The notes: generated from the letters alone by a model not told the origin. A stretch of DNA of 64,000 nucleotides from Sphingobacteriales bacterium 16-39-50 (GCA_002257025.1 NCHA01000005.1:124001-188000); one strand, 5' to 3'. Positions 8,317-17,708 are shown, counted from the first letter of the stretch. Numbers and translations: made by a program.

Positions 8317-9057
8317 ATGAAAAATCAGCAACGAACAAAAAAACATCATTTTGTCCCCGAGTGCTACCTGAAAAATTTTATTAAGGAAGGATGTTTGTTT
8401 ACCCTGGATGTTCGTAAGGTTCAAAAAGGTTTTAATACTCTATGCAAGGAAGGTCAGCCAGCCATGATATGCTATCTGGAAGACTATTATAAAATAGATT
8501 CGGGTTCTCTCAACAATCAATTTCAGTTAGACGGTTATGAAAATTTGTTTATCGAGACGGATGTATTAACAAGCCTCGAAGGAAAGTACGGTGAATTGTG
8601 GAATAAAATAACAATGAAGCAAGAGCTGACGATGGACGAAGCGGTAAATATGTGTGATTTTATAATACAAATGAAACTTCGGAATCCTTACTGGTTTGAA
8701 TATACATTAAAAAAGTATAAGGAGGCGTGGATTGACTCGGCCATGAACAGCATTTATAGGGAAAAATTTATGACCAACCCTCGTTTTGCTCATATACCTG
8801 AGAATATCCAGAAACTGATTTGCGAATATGTACGGGATGATAACAAAAACGATGTCACCTTTAGTAAAAAGATGCAGCTATTTGGATTAATCCAGCGATA
8901 TTCAGAGAACCCGGAAAGGAACAGTAATATCGAAGCTAAGGGGGTTATCGAAATAAATAATCGTTCCTTACAGTGCGTCAATAAACTGTTAATAGCATCG
9001 GACGACTGGTATTTGTCCCAGATCGCTGTGATAAATAACCCGAATAAGACGAAGTAA
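8317..9057 (+). CDS. DUF4238-family protein
   Basis: A 246-residue protein with the DUF4238 hallmark at its N-terminus: KKHHFVPECYLKNF (H10, H11, P14, Y17, F21). A helical middle (MDEAVNMCDFIIQMKLRNPYWFEYTLKKY) and a late LLIASDDWYLSQ segment correspond to the family's usual ITSDxP region. Family members I know usually run on past this point, so the C-terminus may be shortened. DUF4238 has no established biochemical function, but such genes are frequent in defence and mobile regions. It follows the nuclease-like gene by 11 bases and probably works with it. Confidence 0.75.
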   Translation: MKNQQRTKKHHFVPECYLKNFIKEGCLFTLDVRKVQKGFNTLCKEGQPAMICYLEDYYKIDSGSLNNQFQLDGYENLFIETDVLTSLEGKYGELWNKITMKQELTMDEAVNMCDFIIQMKLRNPYWFEYTLKKYKEAWIDSAMNSIYREKFMTNPRFAHIPENIQKLICEYVRDDNKNDVTFSKKMQLFGLIQRYSENPERNSNIEAKGVIEINNRSLQCVNKLLIASDDWYLSQIAVINNPNKTK

Positions 9058-9248
9058 TAGGCATGTTTACAAAATAAATATTCAGGGTGATAGCAAATAA
9101 GTTGTGCGCGAAACACAGGAACGGTACTTAAATACTAGGCAGTTTGGTCGCGATCTTGACCATTATAAAGTACCTTTGCGCTAGATATAAAAAGTAATTT
9201 TATATATTTAAAGAACGTTAAAATCATCGCTACAAGAAACATTTTATT
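9058..9248 (+). promoter_or_regulatory. Probable promoter region of the IetAS module
   Basis: A 191-base gap separates the DUF4238 gene from the ATPase gene, much longer than the gaps inside either unit, so the IetAS pair probably has its own promoter. TACCTTTG at 9171-9178 matches the Bacteroidota -7 consensus TAnnTTTG. A TTTG at 9143-9146 is a candidate -33 element, but the 24-base gap is longer than the usual 19-21. No terminator hairpin is evident after the DUF4238 gene. Confidence 0.35.
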
Positions 9249-10247
9249 ATGAACCAGGACTTAATGATCAGATTGTTCCGTTCCATCGATGGGGAGCCAA
9301 AGGACGATATAGTTAAAGTCGCCGAGGTTATTATTGATGATGAACGCAAGAAGGGACACATGCGCTTAGCAGACCGTCTAAAAAACATACTTGACAAGAA
9401 TATTAATTATCACCAGTCTTTTAAAGGTGAACTGAAAAACATACTTGGCAGTCACGTTAGCATCCCTACCGACAAAAGAAACAATATACCCTTAGCAAAC
9501 GAGATACCCCGTGAGCAGCTTCGTTATGAAATGATCCTGTCTCCAGAGGTTGAAGAAAAGATCCAGCGCATAGAAAAGGAATACGTTGCGCGTGAGCGCT
9601 TGGCCCATTTTGGATTAAAACCGAGGAAAAGGATCTTAATGCACGGTTCTCCCGGCTGCGGTAAAAGTATGAGCGCAGAAAGGATCGCCTGGAATATCGG
9701 GCTGCCCTTTTTAAAGGTAAAATTTGAGGCCATCATATCCTCTTACCTGGGTGAATCGGCCTCTAATCTAAAGTTGCTGTTTGAAGCTATTAAAAGCTAT
9801 CCTTGTGTACTGTTGTTAGATGAATTTGATTTTATAGCAAAAGCGCGTGACAACAAACAGGATGTGGGCGAAATGCACCGGGTAGTCAATATTTTATTGA
9901 ATGTGCTAGAAGATTACGATGGCCCAGGAATCATTATTGCAACTACCAATTTGGAAGGTTCCATTGACAGGGCTTTATTCAGGAGGTTTGACGATATTAT
10001 TGAGATGCCCAAGCCTGGCAGGTCTGAGATCACTGAAATTTTGAAATCCACTTTAGGATCTATCAAAACGTCCAAAGATATAAAATGGAGTGTCTTAGCC
10101 GGAAAGATGGTTGGCTTCTCTGCTGCTCTGATCGTAAAAATAGCTAATGACGCGGCCAAGCTGTCAGTTATAAAAGGCAATGATAGCGTCGATGCTTGCT
10201 ATTTTGACGAATCTTTAAAAGAGAATCAATTATATATCAAATCATAA
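9249..10247 (+). CDS. ietA: AAA+ ATPase, IetA-like defence component
   Basis: A 332-residue AAA+ ATPase of the classical clade. Walker A is GSPGCGKS (133-140), Walker B is LLLDEFD (D191, E192), sensor 1 lies in IIIATTN, and a basic RALFRRFDD carries arginine-finger-like residues. The N-terminal 100 residues are a small helical domain. It directly abuts a subtilisin-like protease (TAA then ATG without a gap), the arrangement of the IetAS system, first described as a plasmid incompatibility tool and later shown to give phage defence (Gao_Iet). The presumed role is to sense or remodel a target and regulate the protease. Assignment rests on domain pair and order. Confidence 0.85.
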   Translation: MNQDLMIRLFRSIDGEPKDDIVKVAEVIIDDERKKGHMRLADRLKNILDKNINYHQSFKGELKNILGSHVSIPTDKRNNIPLANEIPREQLRYEMILSPEVEEKIQRIEKEYVARERLAHFGLKPRKRILMHGSPGCGKSMSAERIAWNIGLPFLKVKFEAIISSYLGESASNLKLLFEAIKSYPCVLLLDEFDFIAKARDNKQDVGEMHRVVNILLNVLEDYDGPGIIIATTNLEGSIDRALFRRFDDIIEMPKPGRSEITEILKSTLGSIKTSKDIKWSVLAGKMVGFSAALIVKIANDAAKLSVIKGNDSVDACYFDESLKENQLYIKS

Positions 10248-12764
10248 ATGGCAGAATTCCCACATCTGCCATTGGTGCAAACTATTACAGGTACCCATAA
10301 GCCCCCAAAAGGTGGGGGCAACAACGCTCTCGATCCCCGAACCAGCAATAATCTTGCAAACAGAGGCCAGCACGGACAAAGCCTGAAGAACATCACTACG
10401 GGGCTGAGGGATGATCGGAGCAAGGTTATCGACGAGCGAAGAGCAGCAGGTTTACCGGACCTGCCGGGGCAGGACGCCATCCCCATATTTTTGCAGGTTG
10501 ATACCAAGTTGTTTAACATCGAATCCCTTCGCGGCATGGGAATTGAGATCATCGCAGAAGAACTGGATGGATTTATAATCGGTGCCAGCAGTGATGGCTT
10601 TACTTCCTTACATGCCAAGATCGATAAATTCATTAACGAAGAAGGAAAATTCAAGAACCAGGCTGCACAGTTATGGCAGATCGTTGCTGGAAACCAATGG
10701 CGCGCCCAGCAAATCCTTTCTGAAGAGCTCTTTGCAAAATGGCCAAACATTGCGGACGATGATACGCTTATTGTGGATATCTCCGTCGCGTGTTATATAA
10801 ATAAACCCCCTCAGCCTGTTATGGAGGAAGGGGAAGATGAACTGCACTACCATAATAGGCTTGCAAGGTGGACAACCAGAGTCCAGGAGATAGAGCTTCA
10901 GAAATCTGATCTTGCGGATGAACGGGCAGAATCGATCCAACAATTTTTATCAGTATACAGTGCGGAGATCAACCCGGAAAGTGTGCAGTTTGATGACAGC
11001 TTTTGTTTTCGTGTTACTTTACCGGGACAAGCATTAAAAGATTTTGTTCTGAACTATCCTTATGTCTTTGAAGTGATCGAATACATTGAGGTTGATGCCC
11101 CATTGATCATTGACGGCGAAGTGGTCGAAAATGATCTGGAGATTGTAGCCCCGCAGGAGAATGCCCCTAAAATATGTATCATTGACAGCGGGATCCAGGA
11201 GAACCATCGCCTATTAGCACCTTCGATTTTAACTCAGCAATCCGTAAATTATGATCCTTTTGATGCTACAACGGCGGATCTGGTTGCTCAGGGCGGACAT
11301 GGTACTAGGGTTACCGGAGCGGTGCTGTACGGCGAGGATATCCCGGCTCAGGGGTCGCACCAGCTGCATTGTTTTATTCTAAATGCCAGGGTGTTAAATC
11401 GCGATAATATGATGTCCTCCCAACTTTATCCTCCAGCGTTAATGGGCGATATCGTTTACAATTTTGTTGATTCAAAAATATTTAATCTTTCCATAAATAC
11501 GACCATACCCTGCCGGTTGGTACATATGTCTCCCTGGGCGGCCGCCATTGATCAATTGTCCCATGAAGAAGAAGTATTGTTCATTGTATCTGCCGGCAAT
11601 TTGAAAAAATCCACAGGGATAGTCACCAATCCCGGCATCATGGAACACGTGGCTGCCGGAAGGAACTATCCACAGTATCTGCTGGAAGCCAGTTGCCGTA
11701 TCGCTGATCCTGCGCAAAGTAAATTTGCCATTACGGTCGGGTCGGTATGTCTTGGTGGCTTCGAAGACCTTGACAGAATCTCTTTTGGCCAGCGTGACAC
11801 AATATCCTCATTCTCACGAACTGGTTTAGGGCTATGGGGTGGTATTAAACCCGAAGTTGTCGAATACGGCGGTGATTGGGTTAGAGAGAAGCTGGGCACT
11901 AACCTATCCTATGAAAACTCAATTAATCCGCTGCTAGTACGAGCTGGTGGAACCGGAGTTGACCGGGGAACGGCCGGGACTTCGTTTTCTGCTCCGAAGG
12001 TAACGTATATCGCTTCCAAATTACAGGCGGCATTCCCTAATGAAAGTGCATTACTATATAAAACATTAATAATACAATCAGCCAGATTGCCTCAAAACTT
12101 ATTCAAGACACCCACCTTGACAGCAATGCGGATGTTTGGATACGGTATGCCCAATTTGAACAGAGCAACGGAAAACTCCGAAAGGAGGGTTACCCTTGTG
12201 GAAAGTGCAACTGTAAAACCGGGGGTCGCCAACCTTTACACGATTAATATTCCACAGGAGCTCAGACGGCCGGGAGAGGATTTTGATATCCTCATCGAGG
12301 TAACATTATGTTACACGGCTAAACCCCGTCGAACACGCAGGAGAACGCAATCTTATTTGTCGTCTTGGCTCAGTTGGGAATCATCAAAGATCGGCGAATT
12401 ATACGATCCGTTTAAAGCCAGGGTATTGAAACACATGGAGGATCCTGAAGCTGACTCAGTGGAGGATAACAATTCAATTAAATGGTCTGTCTGGTCAAAC
12501 CCAGGATGGGGTACGGTAAAAGGATTAAAAAGACAAGACAGCGCAACGCAGAAAGATTGGATTGTTGTTAAATCCAATACTTTGCCGGAACAATTATCCT
12601 TCGCCGTTATCGGCCATAAAGGATGGGAAAGAGATCTTTCCGAGGAAGTGCCTTTTTCTTTTGCCGTAAGCCTCGAAGTGCTTGATGGGGAACTGGAAAT
12701 CTATGAACGGATCAGGGCAGTCAACCAGGTTGAAGTTGAACAGCAAATTCAAGTAGTGATTTGA
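10248..12764 (+). CDS. ietS: Subtilisin-like S8 serine protease, IetS-like defence component
   Basis: An 838-residue protein with a large N-terminal domain (1-300) and an S8 peptidase core showing the full triad: D313 in CIIDSGIQ, H351 in GGHGTRV and S579 in GTSFSAP. About 240 residues follow, beta-rich, with a tryptophan-containing segment (WGTVKGLKRQD). No signal peptide is present, so it should act in the cytoplasm, unlike most subtilases; this agrees with IetS. Its start codon immediately follows the ATPase stop, so translation is coupled. The protease is the presumed effector. An intact triad argues that the system is functional. Confidence 0.87.
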   Translation: MAEFPHLPLVQTITGTHKPPKGGGNNALDPRTSNNLANRGQHGQSLKNITTGLRDDRSKVIDERRAAGLPDLPGQDAIPIFLQVDTKLFNIESLRGMGIEIIAEELDGFIIGASSDGFTSLHAKIDKFINEEGKFKNQAAQLWQIVAGNQWRAQQILSEELFAKWPNIADDDTLIVDISVACYINKPPQPVMEEGEDELHYHNRLARWTTRVQEIELQKSDLADERAESIQQFLSVYSAEINPESVQFDDSFCFRVTLPGQALKDFVLNYPYVFEVIEYIEVDAPLIIDGEVVENDLEIVAPQENAPKICIIDSGIQENHRLLAPSILTQQSVNYDPFDATTADLVAQGGHGTRVTGAVLYGEDIPAQGSHQLHCFILNARVLNRDNMMSSQLYPPALMGDIVYNFVDSKIFNLSINTTIPCRLVHMSPWAAAIDQLSHEEEVLFIVSAGNLKKSTGIVTNPGIMEHVAAGRNYPQYLLEASCRIADPAQSKFAITVGSVCLGGFEDLDRISFGQRDTISSFSRTGLGLWGGIKPEVVEYGGDWVREKLGTNLSYENSINPLLVRAGGTGVDRGTAGTSFSAPKVTYIASKLQAAFPNESALLYKTLIIQSARLPQNLFKTPTLTAMRMFGYGMPNLNRATENSERRVTLVESATVKPGVANLYTINIPQELRRPGEDFDILIEVTLCYTAKPRRTRRRTQSYLSSWLSWESSKIGELYDPFKARVLKHMEDPEADSVEDNNSIKWSVWSNPGWGTVKGLKRQDSATQKDWIVVKSNTLPEQLSFAVIGHKGWERDLSEEVPFSFAVSLEVLDGELEIYERIRAVNQVEVEQQIQVVI

Positions 12765-12866
12765 GTTGAACACTGGGAAATCTTGTGTCGGCTTTTATTC
12801 TCTAGTCTTTCTAATAAGCCATATTACAGCCATCTTGCTGCTGTCAAAGTATTTGTTGACTTTGGG

Positions 12867-15800
12867 TCAGGCAAGGTCTTCGATAAGCGTATCGGTATCT
12901 GTCCGAAACCTGTAATCCATCAACACCAAATCAAATGCTTTCATTAATTTTTCGCGTTCGGTCTTGCTTGTCTGGTCATTTTTGATCAAGGCGTTGAAAG
13001 CACTAATTATAAATTTTGTTCCTGAATCATTAGAATAAATACCTTGTCTGCCGATCTTGTCAAATTTATTACTTTGTATAGCCAGCTCGAACAGTTCGAT
13101 CGAATTCATAGGAAACGAATTACATTGGAAGGAAAGGTATTCGATAAGCTGATCACTAAACTTAAAGAAACTTGACTTAATGTATTGCTTCAAAAATCCG
13201 CTGATGTCGTTGAGTCTGATATGGGAAGATGCACTAAAGTTCCATCCTAATGTTTCAAGATCTTCTTCTGTAGCTTTGGAAAGCACAAAATCAAGCAGTT
13301 CGTCGTTTTTTTGTTTCGTCCCTTCTATAAGGTAATAGTTTTGTATGATATCATTGATTGCACTTTTACATGCATATTTATTATTGATGATTAATAATTT
13401 TATCAGGCGATCGGAAGTCGGTTCATTATGAAGGTATGAACCATATAATATGGTGAAAAGCCAATGACTATCGTCCGGCCCCAGTTTTTGGGAAACAACT
13501 AATTTTTCGTAAACAGGGACAAGTTTGCCAAAATCATGATTCCCCATATACTGCATAGACCAGAGGGAAGAAGCTATCACGTAAATATCATTTTCCTTTA
13601 AAAGTGCTGTCAGGAACAAGCCGAACGCCCGCTCTTTATCGACGTTCATTAGGTAAGCAAATTGGAAGAGGACAGCAGACCTAGTTGCCTTTGGGCCTTT
13701 TTCAAGAACTGTTTCCAAAGTAGAAAATACAAGATCGCTGTGTCTTTTGTCAGTGATGTGAACCAATGCCTCTGCAGCACTTCCGTTAATTGTATTGATG
13801 CCCTTGGTGATTAATCCTCCTGTTGAAGTTTCTTGTTCTTCTTTTTCCTCGTCCTCAAAAAAAGGGTTTTCGTTCTTGAAATCCATTGCTATCCCACAAA
13901 GAAATTCCACTATGGACTCATCGTCGCGTTCATTTCTAACGAGGTTTTTTCCAACATATAGACAATTACGTAACAGTTGCTCATCGGTGACGCTACTAAT
14001 AATTTCTTTGAATAGTGGAACTATGTCGTGTGTATCGGCATTGCTTTCAGACCACCCCCAAAGGCCATATACGGCATAGATTGGTTGCACTTCAGGGGCA
14101 TGCCAAGCCTTTTTGATCAATTCAAGTTTTTGCCAAGTCGGATTTTCCTTTACCGCATTTTTAAACGCACTTGTATGTTCTTCGATATTTCCCTTGAGAT
14201 AATCGCTTTCGTAACGACTGACGCTGCCGTCATACTTTTTGAAAGAGGAGAGCCACTGGTCGTTGCTCATTTTTTTATAAGCTTTCGCCGGGAGCGGAGT
14301 TCCTACAATACCGGCCATTACCGAACCAGACGGCAACTTTTCTTTATATGCTCCAAACTTCCTGTGTAGGAACATATATTCTCTCCAAAACTCGGATGAT
14401 TTCTTAAGATGCTCTTTTGGGATTTTCCGCAACCAAGTGAATTTGGAAAGACCGAAGTTGCAGAACAATCGTTTTCCAATCGGTCTTTCCTTATCGTAGT
14501 GGATGTAGTCCTGATTGTGAGAAATTTTACTGACCATTTCCATAGCCTTTACTTTCTTATTGTCGTTAAAAGCTACAAATGATGTTTCGAATATCATTCT
14601 TAATTCTGTCGCTAAAGAAGAGTCGTAACGAACTTCCTCACATTCCACTAGATATTCGAAAAGCTCGAATAACTCATTGCTAAACGTATCCTCGTAATCT
14701 TTCACTGCGAAGATCAGAAGTCTTAATAATGGCTTGTATCTGCTACGCTTATGTTGATTTAAGAATTCTATGAAGATAGATGGTTTGTTTATTGCGCATC
14801 TTTTTAAACATACTCCAAGGAGGCGGTACAGATAGTGGCGACCGCTCAATGATTCTTTATCTTGAAGATCAATCCGCATATAAAGGTAATCACCAATCAG
14901 CCTTTTATCATTTCCGATTTGGTTAAAATCGTTGATTAATGAATCCAACAATACTGGAATCAGTTTTTCTGGCGTTTTCTTCGCTAAAGTTTTAAGCACC
15001 TCACGTTCTTGATAGTCTCGATCAGAACTATCCTTTTTGTGGTGATTTCCAAGATGAGGTGGTATAAGTTTTAGGACGTAATCTTCGTTTTGCTTTGCAA
15101 TGTTGTCTAATGTATGGTAATATCCGAATGGGTCTATTTCTTCAAAGTCTGTACAGCTTTCGAATACACGGAAAGACAGAGGGTTGCTCCAGTCCTGGTT
15201 AACGAAAAGGATATTTCTTATCAGGGCCTGATCGTTCAAGGTAAGCACATGGTCCCAAGCGCCTGGATAGTTGGACATCGAGGCATTTCGTAGAAAAAAG
15301 AAACAAGCATCTTTAATAACCTGGAATTCCTTAGCGTCGATTGTGCTGACCTCGGTGATTTTCGGTATCGGATCGTTGAGTGTAGATAAAAGGTTTTGAT
15401 CAAGCGCAAACTGAAACCAGTGTTTCGATATTGCGTGTTGGAAAAACAGGACGCATAGATAAAAAGAGGAACTTATAACCTGTTTCACTATGCCCTCTTC
15501 ATGTTTCGAGGGAACCTCGTGGAAAAGAACGGTCGAAAGTGCTAGGTGTTTGATGTGGTAGGAGATAGCCAGATCATTAAATAGGTTTTCCAGAGTCGAA
15601 ATATATGTTTGAGGACTGTATTCACGCTGATAGTTGATCATCATTTTGACAGCCGACCGAATAAGCAGCGATTGCCCATTACCTTTTATATAATCATTGA
15701 GGCTTTTTCCGTTTTCGATAAATTGTTTGGCAAAAACAAAATCATAGAACGTCTGATGAAAGAACTGAATTTGGGAGCCCTCTTTCTTAACAAGTCTCTC

Positions 15801-17456
15801 GCTTTCTAGGTACCTAAGCTCTTCACCAAATTCTTCCAGCTGAAATTCACTGACAAAGATGTGTTGGTCAAAAAACATCATTTGTGCAATACGGTATAAA
15901 AGTTCTTTAATTTTGGCCCTATTTCTTGTTCCATTTTGTGGTAGGGTTGTTATTTTCTGTTTCCACAGTTCGTGGTAGAGCTGTTGCACGTTGATAATCC
16001 CTAAGCTTTTATTGTTGGCTTTGTAAATTCTGGAAAATACGTTTAGATGATTTGGAGTTTTTAGAATTTCAAGGAGTTTTAAAGGCACCATCTGTTGTTC
16101 GATTCCTATTTTTGCAAGCTGTTTGAGCAACTGATCGTCTGGAAGTTTTTGTACGATAACGCTCTGGATATCTTTGTAAACTCTGAGAGATGGATCATAG
16201 TGAAGGTCATATATTCTCACCGAAATTATGATTCGGATATTTTTATCATATAAGTATTGTTCGATCAGATCCTTGAAAACTTGGAGAAATGATCTGTCAG
16301 AGGACATCGATTGGGAGAGTGCGTCAATTTGATCGATCAGCAGTAGCGTTGTTTCGAAATGCTGCTTACACTCTTCAATAAATTCATAAATTGGAGCCGA
16401 AAGCCCGATCTTTTCTTGTAACTGCTTTATACTTGAAGAGGCCAGCTTATCCGCTTTTAGTCCCAAAACCGCGATGTCTGTAGAAGCCAATCTGTCATAA
16501 AGGTCTTTAAGTATCACTGTTTTTCCAATACCAGCATTTCCCGCTAAGAGGCAAATGTTCAGTGCCCGGCCTAACTTGTCTTTTTTTGGAGCTTTGTTGA
16601 TCCAGTCGAATAGTTCAGCTGTTTCAGTTCGTTCGATGTGTGAATCGGGAATTTCGGAGAACTCGTTTTTTTCGGATCTGAGACTGATTGATCCCCATGA
16701 AAGTTCTTTATTTATTTGAGCAGGATCAAACTCCCGTTTGCCAATCATAGTTTTCAAATCGGCTCGCAGTCCTTTAATTTCAGAATTATCGGTTACTGCC
16801 CTTACCTCAAAGAAGAGTTGACTTAGTTTCGCATTTTTTGAAGTGTTTATATATACATCCAGGTCTGCTGGCACAATTGACGATACCTTTATTTTCGATA
16901 AAATCTCCACTGTTCGCTTCGCCGTTATATGCGCGTCAACTTTTAACGGTGCTAGAGAAACATATTTTTTTAAGTTGTAATCGATCCAACCGCTAATTGA
17001 TGGTTCGGATATTATGTCTGTATTGAAGGCACTGATAAGATTACTACATTCCTTAACTAGTCCCTTGGAAACCGCAATAAAATATTCAAAGGTTGATGGA
17101 TCAAAGATCAATTTTTTCTCAAGCAGACTATACAGTACAAATTTGGTGATCTCCCTTCCGAAATCCTCTTTAGAGAGGTTGCTTTCATATTTCTTACATT
17201 GGACAACTCCTGTTGAATTCCCGCCCTGAAATAATGCACAATCGCGTCCTTGTTCTCCAACGCCGGACATTAAGCGAATAGAATCGAAGTTTTCAAATAC
17301 ACCTTTTCCCAGCTGTTCCTTAATAACAGTATACAGCAATTCTTCAAACCGACGTGGATTTGATAGACCATTATAAGGATATGACTGGTTTGAGAAAGAA
17401 ATAGGTTTGTCCGTACCCTCAATTATTTCTGGAGTTTCGTATGAGATCGTGATCAT
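12867..17456 (-). CDS. STAND NTPase with N-terminal Mrr/Cap4-like nuclease, Avs-like
   Basis: A 1529-residue protein in three parts. Residues 33-160 resemble the Mrr/Cap4 restriction fold: RRFEELL (E38/E39), GRDCAL (D72) and VVQCKKY (Q86, K88), a PD-(D/E)XK variant. Residues 275-480 form a STAND/NACHT-type ATPase with Walker A GNAGIGKT (306-313) and Walker B LLLIDQID (371-378), followed by a winged-helix-like region (FFHQTFYDFVFAKQFIE). The remaining 900 residues are helical and probably repetitive, the usual place of a sensor. This matches antiviral STAND (Avs) proteins, which recognise a conserved phage protein and then cut DNA. Which Avs type, and which ligand, cannot be read from sequence. 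Confidence 0.8.
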   Translation of the reverse strand: MITISYETPEIIEGTDKPISFSNQSYPYNGLSNPRRFEELLYTVIKEQLGKGVFENFDSIRLMSGVGEQGRDCALFQGGNSTGVVQCKKYESNLSKEDFGREITKFVLYSLLEKKLIFDPSTFEYFIAVSKGLVKECSNLISAFNTDIISEPSISGWIDYNLKKYVSLAPLKVDAHITAKRTVEILSKIKVSSIVPADLDVYINTSKNAKLSQLFFEVRAVTDNSEIKGLRADLKTMIGKREFDPAQINKELSWGSISLRSEKNEFSEIPDSHIERTETAELFDWINKAPKKDKLGRALNICLLAGNAGIGKTVILKDLYDRLASTDIAVLGLKADKLASSSIKQLQEKIGLSAPIYEFIEECKQHFETTLLLIDQIDALSQSMSSDRSFLQVFKDLIEQYLYDKNIRIIISVRIYDLHYDPSLRVYKDIQSVIVQKLPDDQLLKQLAKIGIEQQMVPLKLLEILKTPNHLNVFSRIYKANNKSLGIINVQQLYHELWKQKITTLPQNGTRNRAKIKELLYRIAQMMFFDQHIFVSEFQLEEFGEELRYLESERLVKKEGSQIQFFHQTFYDFVFAKQFIENGKSLNDYIKGNGQSLLIRSAVKMMINYQREYSPQTYISTLENLFNDLAISYHIKHLALSTVLFHEVPSKHEEGIVKQVISSSFYLCVLFFQHAISKHWFQFALDQNLLSTLNDPIPKITEVSTIDAKEFQVIKDACFFFLRNASMSNYPGAWDHVLTLNDQALIRNILFVNQDWSNPLSFRVFESCTDFEEIDPFGYYHTLDNIAKQNEDYVLKLIPPHLGNHHKKDSSDRDYQEREVLKTLAKKTPEKLIPVLLDSLINDFNQIGNDKRLIGDYLYMRIDLQDKESLSGRHYLYRLLGVCLKRCAINKPSIFIEFLNQHKRSRYKPLLRLLIFAVKDYEDTFSNELFELFEYLVECEEVRYDSSLATELRMIFETSFVAFNDNKKVKAMEMVSKISHNQDYIHYDKERPIGKRLFCNFGLSKFTWLRKIPKEHLKKSSEFWREYMFLHRKFGAYKEKLPSGSVMAGIVGTPLPAKAYKKMSNDQWLSSFKKYDGSVSRYESDYLKGNIEEHTSAFKNAVKENPTWQKLELIKKAWHAPEVQPIYAVYGLWGWSESNADTHDIVPLFKEIISSVTDEQLLRNCLYVGKNLVRNERDDESIVEFLCGIAMDFKNENPFFEDEEKEEQETSTGGLITKGINTINGSAAEALVHITDKRHSDLVFSTLETVLEKGPKATRSAVLFQFAYLMNVDKERAFGLFLTALLKENDIYVIASSLWSMQYMGNHDFGKLVPVYEKLVVSQKLGPDDSHWLFTILYGSYLHNEPTSDRLIKLLIINNKYACKSAINDIIQNYYLIEGTKQKNDELLDFVLSKATEEDLETLGWNFSASSHIRLNDISGFLKQYIKSSFFKFSDQLIEYLSFQCNSFPMNSIELFELAIQSNKFDKIGRQGIYSNDSGTKFIISAFNALIKNDQTSKTEREKLMKAFDLVLMDYRFRTDTDTLIEDLA

Positions 17457-17608
17457 TGATTGTCGGCTAGCCTCTAAAGGTAAGCAAAGTCAAAAAGTAT
17501 AAAAAGCTGAGTTTTACACGTAGTTATTTTAAAAGAAACCGTATATTTATACTATAAGTTTTGCAGCTAAAAAGGTGAAACAACGTAGTGAGTGATTCGA
17601 AGAGTAAA

Positions 17609-17679
17609 GAATTTCCGGCTACACAAGACATTAAAAACCAGTAGGTTACGAACAAGGTTTTAGTCCCCTACGGGCTACG
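17609..17679 (+). other. Possible attachment site: tRNA-3'-end-like stretch at the island boundary
   Basis: GGTTTTAGTCC at 17656-17666 resembles a tRNA T-arm (GGTTCRANNCC). It is followed by CCTACGGGCTACGA and at once by a terminator hairpin, as at the end of a tRNA gene, but no upstream tRNA body is present. A similar CCGGCTAC occurs at 17614-17621. It falls precisely between the defence island and conserved chromosome, where an integrating element that uses a tRNA 3' end would leave its duplicated end. The identity of the tRNA is unclear, and the T-stem does not pair fully here. Confidence 0.35.
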
Positions 17680-17708
17680 AAAAGCGATCAGAAATGGTCG
17701 CTTTTGTT
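17680..17708 (+). terminator. Rho-independent-type terminator at island boundary
   Basis: AAAAGCGATC at 17680-17689 pairs with GGTCGCTTTT at 17696-17705 (10 bp with one G-U), loop AGAAAT, followed by a T-rich tail. It directly follows the tRNA-like stretch, consistent with being the native terminator of the gene whose 3' end was used for integration. Confidence 0.7.

Noticed and set aside
9143..9178. TTTG and TACCTTTG as a confident promoter pair
   Set aside because: The 24-base gap is longer than the usual 19-21, so it is given only as low-confidence regulatory DNA.
10226..10750. Minus-strand frame opposite the IetS start
   Set aside because: Antisense to a conserved protease gene with good motif support; Pro/Leu/Cys-rich product.
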